A stretch of 64,000 nucleotides of DNA. Source: Stictocephala bisonia (lineage: Eukaryota; Arthropoda; Insecta; Hemiptera; Membracidae). Every line of letters begins with the position of its first letter. The first letter of the stretch is position 1. The notes beneath the pieces were generated by a model that was not told the origin of the DNA, made no database searches, and was given only the letters and a program-made list of their open reading frames with translations. The stretch lies in contig JAQJVL010000045.1 of assembly GCA_035578905.1 (NCBI GenBank), forward strand, positions 3,575,057-3,639,056, given 5' to 3'. This document shows, one piece after another, positions 11,706 through 35,600 of this stretch. A program made the position numbers and the translations under genes.

Positions 11706-13276
11706 AGCTTAGCTGAACCTTTGTATAAGGAGTGGAAATTTGCTAAAAGATACGTTCCATCTTAGAATCTCAGCTATACAAGGAGTGGTAATTACTAAAA
11801 ATTACGTTTCGCCTTAGAACTTCAATAATAAAAGGAGTGTCAATTACTAAAAGTTACGTTTCGTCTTAGAACCTCGACACTAGAAGGAGTGGTAATTACT
11901 AAAAATAACGTTTTGTCTTAAAACCTCAACAATACTAGGAGTGTCAATTACTAAATGTTGCGTTTCGTCTTAGAATCTTAGTAATAAAAGGAGTGTTAAT
12001 TACTAAAAGTTGCGTTTCGTCTTAGAACCTCAACAATAGAAGGAGTGTCAATTACTAAAGTTTACGTTTCGTATTAGAACCTCAACAATGCAAGGAGTGT
12101 CAATTACTAAATTTTACGTTTCGTATTAGAACCTCAACAATGCAAGGAGTGTCAATTACTAAATTTTACGTTTCGTATTAGAACCTCAACAATACAAGGA
12201 GTGTCAATTACTAAATGTTACGTTTCGTCTTAGAACTTCAACAATAGAAGTAGTGGTAATTACTAAAAGTTGCGTTTCGTCTTAGAACCTCAACAATACA
12301 AGGAGTGTCAATTACTAAAAGTTACGTTTCGTCTTAGAACCTCAACAATACAAGGAGTGTCAATTACTAAAAGTTACGTTTCGTCTTAGAACTTCAACAA
12401 TACAAGGAGTGTCAATTACTAAAAGTTGCGTTTCGTCTTAGAACCTCAACAATACAAGGAGTGGTAATTACTAAAAGTTGCGTTTCGTCTTAGAACCTCA
12501 ACAATACAAGGAGTGTCAATTACTAAATGTTACGTTTCATCTTAGAACCTCAACAATACAAGGAATATTAATTACTAAAAGTTGCGTTTCGTCTTAGAAC
12601 TTCAACAATACAAGGAGTGTCAATTACTAAAAGTTGCGTTTCGTCTTAGAACCTTAACAATACAAGGAGTGGTAATTACTAAAAGTTACGTTTCGTCTTA
12701 GAACTTCAACAATACAAGGAGTGTCAATTACTAAATGTTACGTTTCGTCTTGGAATCTCAGCAATAAAAGGAGTATTAATTACTAAAAGTTACGTTTCAT
12801 CTTAGAACTTTAACAATAGAAGGAGTGGTAATTACTAAAAATTACGTTTCACCTTAGAACTTCAACAATACAAGGAGTGTCAATTACTAAAAGTTACGTT
12901 TCGTCTTAGAACTTCAACAATAGAAGTAGTGGTAATTACTAAAAGTTACGTTTCGTCTTAGAACCTCAACAATAGAAGGAGTGGTAATTATTAAAAGTTG
13001 CGTTTCGTCTTAGAACTTCAACAATAGAAGGAGTGGTAATTACTAAAAATTACGTTTCGCCTTAGAACCTCAACAATACAAGGAGTGTCAATAACTAAAA
13101 GTTACGTTTCGTCTTAGAACTTCAACAAAGGAAGTAGTTGTAATTACTAAAAGTTGCGTTTCGTCTTAGAACCTCAACAATACAAGGAGTGTCAATTACT
13201 AAATGTTACGTTTCGTCTTGGAATCTCAGCAATAAAAGGTGTGTCAATTACTAAAATTTACGTTTCGTCTTAGACA
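11706..13276. repeat. 52-bp satellite array, about 30 units
   Basis: Head-to-tail units of 52 bp with the core 'AAGGAGTGTCAATTACTAAA' then 'GTTACGTTTCGTCTTAGAAC'. Units vary mainly at 'TGTCAATTA/TGGTAATTA' and 'GTTACG/GTTGCG'. The first units (from about 11706) are the most diverged. The array stops abruptly at a T-run about 60 bp before the left end of family-1 MITE copy 2. Confidence 0.95.
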
Positions 13277-13331
13277 TTTTTTTTTTAACTGGTTAGACAG
13301 CGGTGTAAATTTGGAAGAAGCTGGACGTACC

Positions 13332-13905
13332 TTAAGATGGTGCAGTCGGTTTTCGGTGAGTTAATTATTTCCCAATTTTATAATATAAAAATTAGTTAAC
13401 GTACCTTACATTGAGACAGGAAAATACAAACAAAATATAACTACTACATTATAACTTGTGGAGTTTATAAAGTGGTGAATTTAGCTGATTAAGTGAAAAA
13501 CCTCAAAGTACAAATTTAATTTTTAACTACGTTTTTACACATAACTGAAAGGATTAAGATGTTTTTCATTAAAAAAGTAAAAGTTTTCATAATTTTAAAG
13601 CTAAAATAAAGATATGTTTTACCTTTAAAATTATAGATATTTTTACGTTATTTTAATGTAAAAAATGTTAATCCCTTCAGTTATGTGTTAATAAAGTAGT
13701 TATAAAAGATTATATTTATACTTTGAACGGTTTGTCTTAATAGTGATTAATTTTAAAATAAACTAAATTCACCACTTCATAAATCTACAAGTTCTAACGT
13801 AGTGGTTAACATTTGTTGTTGTTGTATTTTTTCTGTCTCAAGGGAAGGTACATTACATAATTTTGATTATTAAATTGTGAAATAATCAAGTCACCGAAAT
13901 TATTG
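13332..13905. mobile_element. Long-TIR foldback MITE, family 1, copy 2
   Basis: Same arms and interior as the copy at 1893-2487. The left end starts near 'GGTGCAGTCGGTTTTC' and the right end runs to 'TTGCACCACC'. Inside are 'TTGAGACAGGA', 'CTACTACATTATAAC' and the complementary 'CCTGTCTCAA'. TTAA-like bases just outside both ends may be the target site. Non-coding. Confidence 0.8.
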
Positions 13906-13910
13906 CACCA

Positions 13911-14765
13911 CCTTTAATGAGACGTCGGTTAGGATACATTCATGAAAGGAAGAAAGTGGAATTCCTTTAAAAAAGTGTTTGCTTTTTGTACTGAATGTTA
14001 TTGAAGTTTTCGTTTATTTTTATGGTACTATCGTACAACAAAAATAAAACACAGCTATGCACTGTAAACATGAATTTATAATTTAAATTACAATTAAGTT
14101 CCTTAATTATATAATATAAACAAAAACAGTAACAGGATTTATCAAGCATATCACCTATATGAAATATCCTCTAAATAAATAATAAAATACAACATTTTCA
14201 ATTGATAATTACCTAAATCTACATTCCCCATGAAATGGCTTGGACTCTGTTAAACATCACTATATACAAACGAAATTAAAAACACAATTTTTACAAATTA
14301 CCTTGCAACCCCAGGAGGTTTCCCCCTGTTATAAAATATGTAGAATTAAAATGGTCAAATATTTATAGTGTTAATATTAAAAACGATTTTTCTGGTAAGA
14401 AGAGAACTTAATTTTTTAATGCATATTTTTAATGTAAATTCCGCGACATCAGTGTCTTGAAAAAAGTCTGATAGTGACATTTTATTTCATATATGTAGGT
14501 TACATTTACTTCTTACCTGATGACGGTGTGTGGCTGCATTGTTATTTGATCTGATGATGGTCGTGGAATATCAAACGAAACGTTGCTATATTTAAAATAA
14601 TTAATTGATTGAAAGTCTTTAACAAAACATTATCATAACATTTAATCAACAAGTAATTTTTATGCTGTGAATATAAACTGGGACAAAGGGATTTCAGTCT
14701 AGTTCAGTCTACATTAAACAGATGTAAACGTGTTTTTACATAACTACGACCTATTTATTCATGTA
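13911..14765. other. AT-rich DNA downstream of PGRP gene A
   Basis: 3' flank of gene A. AATAAA on the minus strand at 14754-14759 lies only 7 bases past the gene A stop codon and is a candidate polyadenylation signal. Near 14515-14580 a 'CTGATGATGG...GAAACGT' stretch resembles inverted-repeat element ends seen at 41515-41702. Confidence 0.45.
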
Positions 14766-24305
<9,540 letters not shown>

Positions 24306-24727
24306 CTTTCTATTTATAAAGACAGTGTTCCTGTACACGATATTACATTATCCAAATGCATACAAGGGTTGTAAGTTACTTAGCGAAACAAACACTGTTT
24401 TGGGGATGATAACACCTAAAACGTATTGAGTAACGGACATAAAAACTTACAAACAGCTGCTGGCCGATGGCTTATCTCAATATTACGCGATAACTTATTA
24501 CTTTACAAGTAATTATTTTCTAAAAGTGTTAAATGTTTTCATTCACACAAATCTGTTGCCATCTTTAAGCAGGAGCAATTTTCTCTACTTATATCTGTTC
24601 TGTTTGGATGGCCATTTATTGAGTAAGTAACAGATTCAGAATTTAGTTTTAAAACAATTTAAAATTATTGAAAAAATTATTTTTTTTATAGTTTTACTTC
24701 AAATGAAAAATAATTAGCATAATTATA

Positions 24728-25180
24728 GTGTCGGCACTAATGGTGCAGTGCTGTACTCCAGGTACTTGGGAAACGAAGTGTTGTGTAGTTTGTATGCAAT
24801 AGGTTCTATTTTCGGTCTTCTAATATCAACCCGGCGTTTACTCAATGGTTTCCATCGATGTGGACACTACTAAAAAATCTGGGATGATGTCCAGGATAAA
24901 GAACTTAGTGTCAGGCTTGTTATTTAGCTGAAAATCAAAACAATACTACGTGGTTCGGATTCCACATAAATCTGTAGGTTTCTTAGTTTCCCTGGTTATT
25001 GGGATTTTAATAAAAAGCTCTTTCTGAAGAACAGTCGAATTTAGTTAGCCACAATGACTAGATTCGTTCAACTAAATTCATCACACTCCTACGATGTACG
25101 GAGTTCATACTCCTAAACTCATTCACTCCTACTATTTCCCACAACCCTACGATCGCGTCTTACTAATGAATAATTCATTA
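24728..25180 (+). mobile_element. tRNA-derived SINE, family 1, copy a
   Basis: Starts with an A-box-like 'TGGTGCAGTGCTGTACTC' and, about 50 bases on, a B-box-like 'ATAGGTTCTATT'. The body has 'CTACGTGGTTCGGATTCCAC' and 'CAATGACTAGATTCGTTCA'. The best copy is at 54210-54670. Lies 5' of gene A exon 1. Confidence 0.75.
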
Positions 25181-25454
25181 AGTAAAAATATTTAATCGTA
25201 TTTTAAATAAAGTAATTTAGTTAATCTTCTTCCTGAGCAAAGAACGAACAACGCAAATATATACAGTATATTGTAAACTTTTAACTGAGTAAGCTCTTCT
25301 TTTTCAGTGAAAAGCACCATTCTCCATCGAAAATAGCCATATTAGTTAATTAGGTGGAACAAGTAATTCTAAATTGTTTTTAATACTCTAACGAGACAAA
25401 TTAATGTATTATAAACATACAATGACAAGTATTTATGATAACAAAGAAAATTAT

Positions 25455-25835
25455 TCACATTTTAGATGCTGGCACATTTGTTGCGTATTTTAAGGCAAAT
25501 ATGAATGATCATATGAGTGTACGATGAGTATATGTATAACCCGAGTAGCCTTGTTACTAAATGTGTTTGGTTTGATTATGCTCAGAAAGGGTAATTTATA
25601 TAATCCAATAGCCAGGACAACTAAGGCACCTAAACCTTTACGTGGAATCCGAATCATGTAGTACTTGTCAAATTTACAGCTGATTGACAGGTCTGGAACT
25701 CAGTTCTATTCCCTACACAACGTATGGAACCTGACTACCTCTCAACACGGGCACCCAAGACTTCGCTAGTAGTGTCACCGATGGCAACCATTGTGCGGCT
25801 TCGTGTTGATATTAAGAGAAACGACAAGTATGTTT
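25455..25835 (-). mobile_element. tRNA-derived SINE, family 1, copy b (inverted)
   Basis: Complement of the same family: 'GTGGAATCCGAATCATGTAG' and 'GATGGCAACCATTG' match family-1 body segments in reverse. With copy a it forms an inverted pair about 275 bp apart. Confidence 0.75.
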
Positions 25836-26617
25836 CTTGTAAAATATTGAGAGTCCTAACGCGAACTATTTGTAACACGCAAGTCCATGTGTAGAATTGT
25901 CTATAACAAATATGAGCGAGAACTTTCCTAATTTGACCAGAAACTGGATCTTGTTTGACTTATTTTGACAACAAAAAAACTAACAAAGCTCTTAGTGAAC
26001 CGTGATACCAATAATTGACTTTTAAATTTTATGAAGATCAAATTTGGAAGAATAAATATATCTTTTACATTACTTTAGTAGTGTTGTTTTCTTAATCAAT
26101 CGTCATTATTGTAGAAACAATTATAGTTTGTAATATTTATTTGATCATAGTATGATTAATTGTATAATTTTTCTGGTCCTGAAAAGAGATTTTGTTTGGC
26201 AGCTGACTTAGCTGGGAGATCACACAAGTTCAGCTGCCAAAATTGTCCTTCGGTTAACATCACCAAGGGGACACGTACATCTTAAAGATTGATGCAGACA
26301 TGAATACAATCCTCCCTAGACGACTTAAATGTAGAACACCACTTCTTCAACTAGCTTCCCAGTTAATTTCAAACACATGTTCATCATAAAACAGCTGGGT
26401 CTTAACTTGGGATGTGTTTGATGGTTGAAACAAGTGTTTGGGATCAGACCATATGGCTGTTATATATGAAATGACCATATCCGCGAGGAGCGGACTGTGT
26501 CACTTCCACACGGATGTGGGAAGAAAAATGTCCACTTGTGATTGCGAAGCCGAATTTTAAACAATCTTTTCAGAGGGGATTAGCTGGTCTTTATTCAATC
26601 GGGAGTAGAAGTAGCAT
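25836..26617. other. Unrecognised DNA before the 83-bp satellite
   Basis: Includes a less AT-rich stretch (26180-26580) with an imperfect local inverted repeat ('TTTGGCAGCTGA' / 'TTCAGCTGCCAAA', 26194-26240). No gene is supported. Confidence 0.4.
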
Positions 26618-29600
26618 GGGTTTTATGGTTATGAAACTTGGACCTAGCTCTGTGACAGGAGATTAATATTTAAACAACAAGACAGACATTCTTATTGTAC
26701 GGGTTTGATTGTTGTGAAACTTGGACCTAGCTATGTGACGGGAGATTAATATTTAAACAACAAGACAGACGTCCTTATTGTACGGGTTTGATTGTTGTGA
26801 AACTTGGACCTAGCTATGTGACGGGAGATTAATATTTAAACAACAAGACAGACGTTCTTATTGTACGGGTTTGATGGTTATGAAACTTGGATCTAGCTCT
26901 GTGACGGGAGATTAATATTTAAACAACAAGACAGACGTTCTTATTGTACGGGTTTGATGGTTGTGAAACTTGGACCTAGCTCTGTGACGGGAGATTAATA
27001 TTTAAACAACAAGACAGACGTTCTATTGTACGGGTTTGATGGTTGTGAAACTTGAATCTAGCTCTGTGATGGAGATTAATATTTAAACAATAAGATACAC
27101 GTTCTATTGTACGGGTTTGATGGCTGTGAAACTTGGACCTAGCTCTGTGACGGGAGATTAATATTTAAACAACAAGACAGACGTTCTTATTGTACGGGTT
27201 TGATGGTTGTGAAACATGGACCTAGCTCTGTGACGGGAGATTAATATTTAAACAATAAGACAGACGTTCTATTGTACGGGTTTGATGGTTGTGAAACTTG
27301 GACCTAGCTCTGTGACGGGAGATTAATATTTAAACAACAAGACAGACGTTCTTATTGTACGGGTTTGATTGTTGTGAAACTTGGACCTAGCTCTGTGACG
27401 GGATATTAATATTTAAACAATAAGACAGACGTTCTTATTGTACGGGTTTGATGGTTGTGAAACTTGGACCAAGCTCTGTGACGGGAGATTAATATTTAAA
27501 CAATAAGATACACGTTCTTATTGTACGGGTTTGATGGTTGTGAAACATGGACCTAGCTCTGTGACGGGAGATTAATATTTAAACAACAAGACAGACGTTC
27601 TTATTGTACGGGTTTGATGGTTGTGAAACATGGACCTAGCTCTGTGACGGGAGATTAATATTTAAACAACAAGACAGACGTTCTTATTGTACGGGTTTGA
27701 TGGTTGTGAAACTTGGACCTAGCTCTGTGACGGGAGATTAATATTTAAACAACAAGAATGACGTTCTTATTGTACGGGTTTGATGGTTGTGAAACTTGGA
27801 CCTAGCTCTGTGACGGGAGATTAATATTTAAACAACAAGACAGACGTTCTTATTGTACGGGTTTGATGGTTGTGAAACTTGGACCTAGCTCTGTGATGGG
27901 AGATTAATATTTAAACAATAAGATACACGTTCTTATTGTACGGGTTTGATGGTTGTGAAACTTGGACCTAGCTCTGTGACGGGAGATTAATATTTAAACA
28001 ATAAGATACACGTTCTTATTGTACGGGTTTGATGGTTGTGAAACTTGGACCTAGCTCTGAGATGGAGATTACTATTTAAACAATAAGATACACATTCTAT
28101 TGTACGGGTTTGATTGTTGTGAAATTTGGACCTAGCTCTGAGACGGGAGTTTAATATTTAAACAATAAGATACACGTTCTTATTGTACGGGTTTGATGGT
28201 TGTGAAACTTGGACCTAGCTCTGTGACGGGAGATTAATATTTAAACAATAAGATACACGTTCTTATTGTACGGGTTTGATGGTTGTGAAACTTGGACCTA
28301 GCTCTGTGACGGGAGATTAATGTTTAAACAATAAGACAGACGTTCTTATTGTACGGGTTTGATGGTTGTGAAACTTGGACCTAGCTCTGTGACGGGAGAT
28401 TAATATTTAAACAATAAGATACACGTTCTTATTGTACGGGTTTGATGGTTGTGAAACTTGGACCTAGCTCTATGACGGGAGATTAATATTTAAACAATAA
28501 GATGCACGTTCTTATTGTACGGGTTTGATGGTTGTGAAACTTGGACCTAGCTCTGTGACGGGAGATTAATATTTAAACAACAAGACAGACGTTCTTATTG
28601 TACGGGTTTGATGGTTATGAAACATGGACCTAGCTCTGTGACGGGAGATTAATATTTAAACAACAAGAATGACGTTCTTATTGTACGGGTTTGATGGCTG
28701 TGAAACTTGGACCTAGCTCTGTGACGGGAGATTAATATTTAAACAACAAGACAGACGTTCTTATTGTACGTGTTTGATGGTTGTGAAACTTGGACCTAGC
28801 TCTGAGACGGGAGATTAATATTTAAACAATAAGACAGACGTTCTTATGGTACGGGTTTGATGGTTGTGAAACATGGACCTAGCTCTGTGCCGGGAGATAA
28901 TATTTAAACAACAAGACAGACGTTCTTATTGTACGGGTTTGATGGTTGTGAAACATGGACCTAGCTATGTGATGGAGATTAATATTTATACAACAAGACA
29001 GACGTTCTTATTGTACGGGTTTGATGGTTGTGAAATATGGACCTAGCTCTGTGACGGGAGATTAATATTTAAACAACAAGACAGACGTTCTTATTGTACG
29101 GGTTTGATGGTTGTGAAACATGGACCTAGCTCTGTGACGGGAGATTAATATTTAAACAACAAGACAGACGTTCTTATTGTACGGGTTTGATGGTTGTGAA
29201 ACTTGGACCTAGCTCTGTGACGGGAGATTAATATTTAAACAACAAGAATGACGTTCTTATTGTACGGGTTTGATGGTTGTGAAACTTGGACCTAGCTCTG
29301 TGACGGGAGATTAATATTTAAACAACAAGACAGACGTTCTTATTGTACGGGTTTGATGGTTGTGAAACTTGGACCTAGCTCTGTGATGGAGATTAATATT
29401 TAAACAACAAGACAGACGTTCTTAATGTACGGGTTTGATGGTTGTGAAACTTGGACCTAGCTCTGTGATGGATATTAATATTTAAACAACAAGACAGACG
29501 TTCTTATTGTACGGGTTTGATGGTTGTGAAACTTGGACCTAGCTCTGTGACGGGAGATTAATATTTAAACAACAAGACAGACGTTCTTATTGTACGGGTT

Positions 29601-32600
29601 TGATGGTTGTGAAACTTGGACCTAGCTCTGTGACGGGAGATTAATATTTAAACAACAAGACAGACGTTCTTATTGTACGGGTTTGATGGTTGTGAAACTT
29701 GGACCTAGCTCTGTGACGGGAGATTAATATTTAAACAACAAGACAGACGTTCTTATTGTACGGGTTTGATGGTTATGAAACATGGACCTAGCTCTGTGAC
29801 GGGAGATTAATATTTAAACAACAAGAATGACGTTCTTATTGTACGGGTTTGATGGCTGTGAAACTTGGACCTAGCTCTGTGACGGGAGATTAATATTTAA
29901 ACAACAAGACATACGTTCTTATTGTACGAGTTTGATGGTTATGAAACATGGACCTAGCTCTGTGACGGGAGATTAATATTTGAACAACAAGAATGACGTT
30001 CTTATTGTACGGGTTTGATGGCTGTGAAACTTGGACCTAGCTCTGTGACGGGAGATTAATATTTAAACAACAAGACAGACGTTCTTATTGTACGTGTTTG
30101 ATGGTTGTGAAACTTGGACCTAGCTCTGTGACGGGAAATTAATATTTAAACAACAAGACAGACGTTCTTATTGTACGGGTTTGATGGTTGTGAAACTTGG
30201 ACCTAGCTCTGTGACGGGAGATTAATATTTAAACAACAAGACAGACGTTCTTATTGTACGTGTTTGATGGTTGTGAAACTTGGACCTAGCTCTGTGACGG
30301 GAGATTAATATTCAAACAATAAGACAGACGTTCTTATTGTACGGGTTTGATTGTTGTGAAACTTGGACCTAGCTCTGTGACGGGATATTAATATTTAAAC
30401 AATAAGACAGACGTTCTTATTGTACGGGTTTGATGGTTGTGAAACTTGGACCAAGCTCTGTGACGGGAGATTAATATTTAAATAATAAGATACACGTTCT
30501 TATTGTACGGGTTTGATGGTTGTGAAACTTGGACCTAACTCTGTGATGGGAGATTAATATTTAAACAATAAGATACACGTTCTTATTGTACGGGTTTGAT
30601 GGTTGTGAAACTTGGACCTAGCTCTGTGACGGGAGATTAATATTTAAACAATAAGATACACGTTCTTATTGTACGGGTTTGATGGTTGTGAAACTTGGAC
30701 CTAGCTCTGTGACGGAAGATTAATATTTAAACAATAAGATACACGTTCTTATTGTACGGGTTTGATGGTTGTGAAACTTGGACCTAGCTCTGTGACGGGA
30801 GATTAATATTTAAACAATAAGATACACGTTCTTATTGTACGGGTTTGATGGTTGTGAAACTTGGACCTACCTCTGTGACGGGAGATTAATATTTAAACAA
30901 TAAGATACACGTTCTTATTGTACGGGTTTGATGGTTGTGAAACTTGGACCTAGCTCTGTGACGGGAGATTAATATTTAAACAACAAGACAGACGTTCTTA
31001 TTGTACGGGTTTGATGGTTGTGAAACTTGGACCTAGCTCTGTGATGGAGATTAATATTTAAACAACAAGACAGACGTTCTTATTGTACGGGTTTGATGGT
31101 TGTGAAACTTGGACCTAGCTCTGTGATGGATATTAATATTTAAACAACAAGACAGACGTTCTTATTGTACGGGTTTGATGATTGTGAAACTTGGACCTAG
31201 CTCTGTGACGGGAGATTAATATTTAAACAACAAGACAGACGTTCTTATTGTACGGGTTTGATGGTTGTGAAACTTGGACCTAGCTCTGTGACGGGAGATT
31301 AATATTTAAACAATAAGATACACGTTCTTATTGTACGGGTTTGATGGTTGTGAAACTTGGACCTAGCTATGTGACGGGAGATTAATATTTAAACAATAAG
31401 ACAGACGTTCTTATTGTACGGGTTTGATGGTTGTGAAACTTGGACCTAGCTCTGTGACGGGAGATTAATATTTAAACAACAAGACAGACGTTCTTATTGT
31501 ACGGGTTTGATGGTTATGAAACATGGACCTAGCTCTGTGACGGGAGATTAATATTTAAACAACAAGAATGACGATCTTATTTTACGGGTTTGATGGCTGT
31601 GAAACTTGGACCTAGCTCTGTGACGGGAGATTAATATTTAAACAACAAGACATACGTTCTTATTGTACGGGTTTGATGGTTATGAAACATGGACCTAGCT
31701 CTGTGACGGGAGATTAATATTTGAACAACAAGAATGACGTTCTTATTGTACGGGTTTGATGGCTGTGAAACTTGGACCTAGCTCTGTGACGGGAGATTAA
31801 TATTTAAACAACAAGACAGACGTTCTTATTGTACGTGTTTGATGGTTTGAAACTTGGACCTAGCTCTGTGACGGGAGATTAATATTTAAACAACAAGAAT
31901 GACGTTCTTATTGTACGGGTTTGATGGTTGTGAAACTTGGACCTAGCTCTGTGACGGGAGATTAATATTTAAACAACAAGACAGACGTTCTTATTGTACG
32001 GGTTTGATGGTTGTGGAACTTGGACCTAGCTCTGTGACGGGAGATTAATATTTAAACAACAAGACAGACGTTCTTATTGTACGTGTTTGATGGTTGTGAA
32101 ACTTGGACCTAGCTCTGTGACGGGAGATTAATATTCAAACAATAAGACAGACGTTCTTATTGTACGGGTTTGATTGTTGTGAAACTTGGACCTAGCTCTG
32201 TGACGGGAGATTAATATTTAAACAATAAGACAGACGTTCTATTGTACGGGTTTGATGGTTGTGAAACTTGGACCTAGCTCTGTGACGGGAGATTAATATT
32301 TAAACAACAAGACAGACGTTCTTATTGTACGGGTTTGATTGTTGTAAAACTTGGACCTAGCTCTGTGACGGGATATTAATATTTAAACAATAAGACAGAC
32401 GTTCTTATTGTACGGGTTTGATGGTTGTGAAACTTGGACCAAGCTCTGTGACGGGAGATTAATATTTAAATAATAAGATACACGTTCTTATTGTACGGGT
32501 TTGATGGTTGTGAAACTTGGACCTAGCTCTGTGATGGGAGATTAATATTTAAACAATAAGATACACGTTCTTATTGTACGGGTTTGATGGTTGTGAAACT

Positions 32601-35600
32601 TGGACCTAGCTCTGTGACGGGAGATTAATATTTAAACAATAAGATACACGTTCTTATTGTACGGGTTTGATGGTTGTGAAACTTGGACCTAGCTCTGTGA
32701 CGGAAGATTAATATTTAAACAATAAGATACACGTTCTTATTGTACGGGTTTGATGGTTGTGAAACTTGGACCTAGCTCTGTGACGGGACATTAATATTTA
32801 AACAATAAGATACACGTTCTTATTGTACGGGTTTGATGGTTGTGAAACTTGGACCTACCTCTGTGACGGGAGATTAATATTTAAACAATAAGATACACGT
32901 TCTTATTGTACGGGTTTGATGGTTGTGAAACTTGGACCTAGCTCTGTGACGGGAGATTAATATTTAAACAACAAGACAGACGTTCTTATTGTACGGGTTT
33001 GATGGTTGTAAAACTTGGACCTAGCTCTGTGATGGAGATTAATATTTAAACAACAAGACAGACGTTCTTATTGTACGGGTTTGATGGTTGTGAAACTTGG
33101 ACCTAGCTCTGTGATGGATATTAATATTTAAACAACAAGACAGACGTTCTTATTGTACGGGTTTGATGATTGTGAAACTTGGACCTAGCTCTGTGACGGG
33201 AGATTAATATTTAAACAACAATACAGACGTTCTTATTGTACAGGTTTGATGGTTGTGAAACTTGGACCTAGCTCTGTGACGGGAGATTAATATTTAAACA
33301 ATAAGATACACGTTCTTATTGTACGGGTTTGATGGTTGTGAAACTTGGACCTAGCTCTGTGACGGGAGATTAATATTTAAACAATAAGACAGACGTTCTT
33401 ATTGTACGGGTTTGATGGTTGTGAAACTTGGACCTAGCTCTGTGACGGGAGATTAATATTTAAACAACAAGACAGACGTTCTTATTGTACGGGTTTGATG
33501 GTTATGAAACATGGACCTAGCTCTGTGACGGGAGATTAATATTTAAACAACAAGAATGACGATCTTATTTTACGGGTTTGATGGCTGTGAAACTTGGACC
33601 TAGCTCTGTGACGGGAGATTAATATTTAAACAACAAGACATACGTTCTTATTGTACGGGTTTGATGGTTATGAAACATGGACCTAGCTCTGTGACGGGAG
33701 ATTAATATTTGAACAACAAGAATGACGTTCTTATTGTACGGGTTTGATGGCTGTGAAACTTGGACCTAGCTCTGTGACGGGAGATTAATATTTAAACAAC
33801 AAGACAGACGTTCTTATTGTACGTGTTTGATGGTTTGAAACTTGGACCTAGCTCTGTGACGGGAGATTAATATTTAAACAACAAGACAGACGTTCTTATT
33901 GTACGGGTTTGATGGTTGTGAAACTTGGACCTAGCTCTGTGACGGGAGATTAATATTTAAACAACAAGACAGACGTTCTTATTGTACGTGTTTGATGGTT
34001 GTGAAACTTGGACCTAGCTCTGTGACGGGAGATTAATATTTAAACAATAAGACAGACGTTCTTATTGTACGGGTTTGATTGTTGTGAAACTTGGACCTAG
34101 CTCTGTGACGGGAGATTAATATTTAAACAATAAGACAGACGTTCTATTGTACGGGTTTGATGGTTGTGAAACTTGGACCTAGCCCTGTGACGGGAGATTA
34201 ATATTTAAACAACAAGACAGACGTTCTTATTGTACGGGTTTGATTGTTGTGAAACTTGGACCTAGCTCTGTGACGGGATATTAATATTTAAACAATAAGA
34301 CAGACGTTCTTATTGTACGGGTTTGATGGTTGTGAAACTTGGACCAAGCTCTGTGACGGGAGATTAATATTTAAACAATAAGATACACGTTCTTATTGTA
34401 CGGGTTTGATGGTTGTGAAACTTGGACCTAGCTCTGTGATGGGAGATTAATATTTAAACAATAAGATACACGTTCTTATTGTACGGGTTTGATGGTTGTG
34501 AAACTTGGACCTAGCTCTGTGACGGGAGATTAATATTTAAACAACAAGACAGACGTTCTTATTGTACGGGTTTGATTGTTGTGAAACTTGGACCTAGCTC
34601 TGTGACGGGATATTAATATTTAAACAATAAGACAGACGTTCTTATTGTACGGGTTTGATGGTTGTGAAACTTGGACCAAGCTCTGTGACGGGAGATTAAT
34701 ATTTAAACAATAAGATACACGTTCTTATTGTACGGGTTTGATGGTTATGAAACATGGACCTAGCTCTGTGACGGGAGATTAATATTTAAACAACAAGAAT
34801 GACGATCTTATTTTACGGGTTTGATGGCTGTGAAACTTGGACCTAGCTCTGTGACGGGAGATTAATATTTAAACAACAAGACATACGTTCTTATTGTACG
34901 GGTTTGATGGTTATGAAACATGGACCTAGCTCTGTGACGGGAGATTAATATTTGAACAACAAGAATGACGTTCTTATTGTACGGGTTTGATGGCTGTGAA
35001 ACTTGGACCTAGCTCTGTGACGGGAGATTAATATTTAAACAACAAGACAGACGTTCTTATTGTACGTGTTTGATGGTTTGAAACTTGGACCTAGCTCTGT
35101 GACGGGAGATTAATATTTAAACAACAAGACAGACGTTCTTATTGTACGGGTTTGATGGTTGTGAAACTTGGACCTAGCTCTGTGACGGGAGATTAATATT
35201 TAAACAACAAGACAGACGTTCTTATTGTACGTGTTTGATGGTTGTGAAACTTGGACCTAGCTCTGTGACGGGAGATTAATATTCAAACAATAAGACAGAC
35301 GTTCTTATTGTACGGGTTTGATTGTTGTGAAACTTGGACCTAGCTCTGTGACGGGAGATTAATATTTAAACAATAAGACAGACGTTCTATTGTACGGGTT
35401 TGATGGTTGTGAAACTTGGACCTAGCTCTGTGACGGGAGATTAATATTTAAACAACAAGACAGACGTTCTTATTGTACGGGTTTGATTGTTGTGAAACTT
35501 GGACCTAGCTCTGTGACGGGATATTAATATTTAAACAATAAGACAGACGTTCTTATTGTACGGGTTTGATGGTTGTGAAACTTGGACCAAGCTCTGTGAC

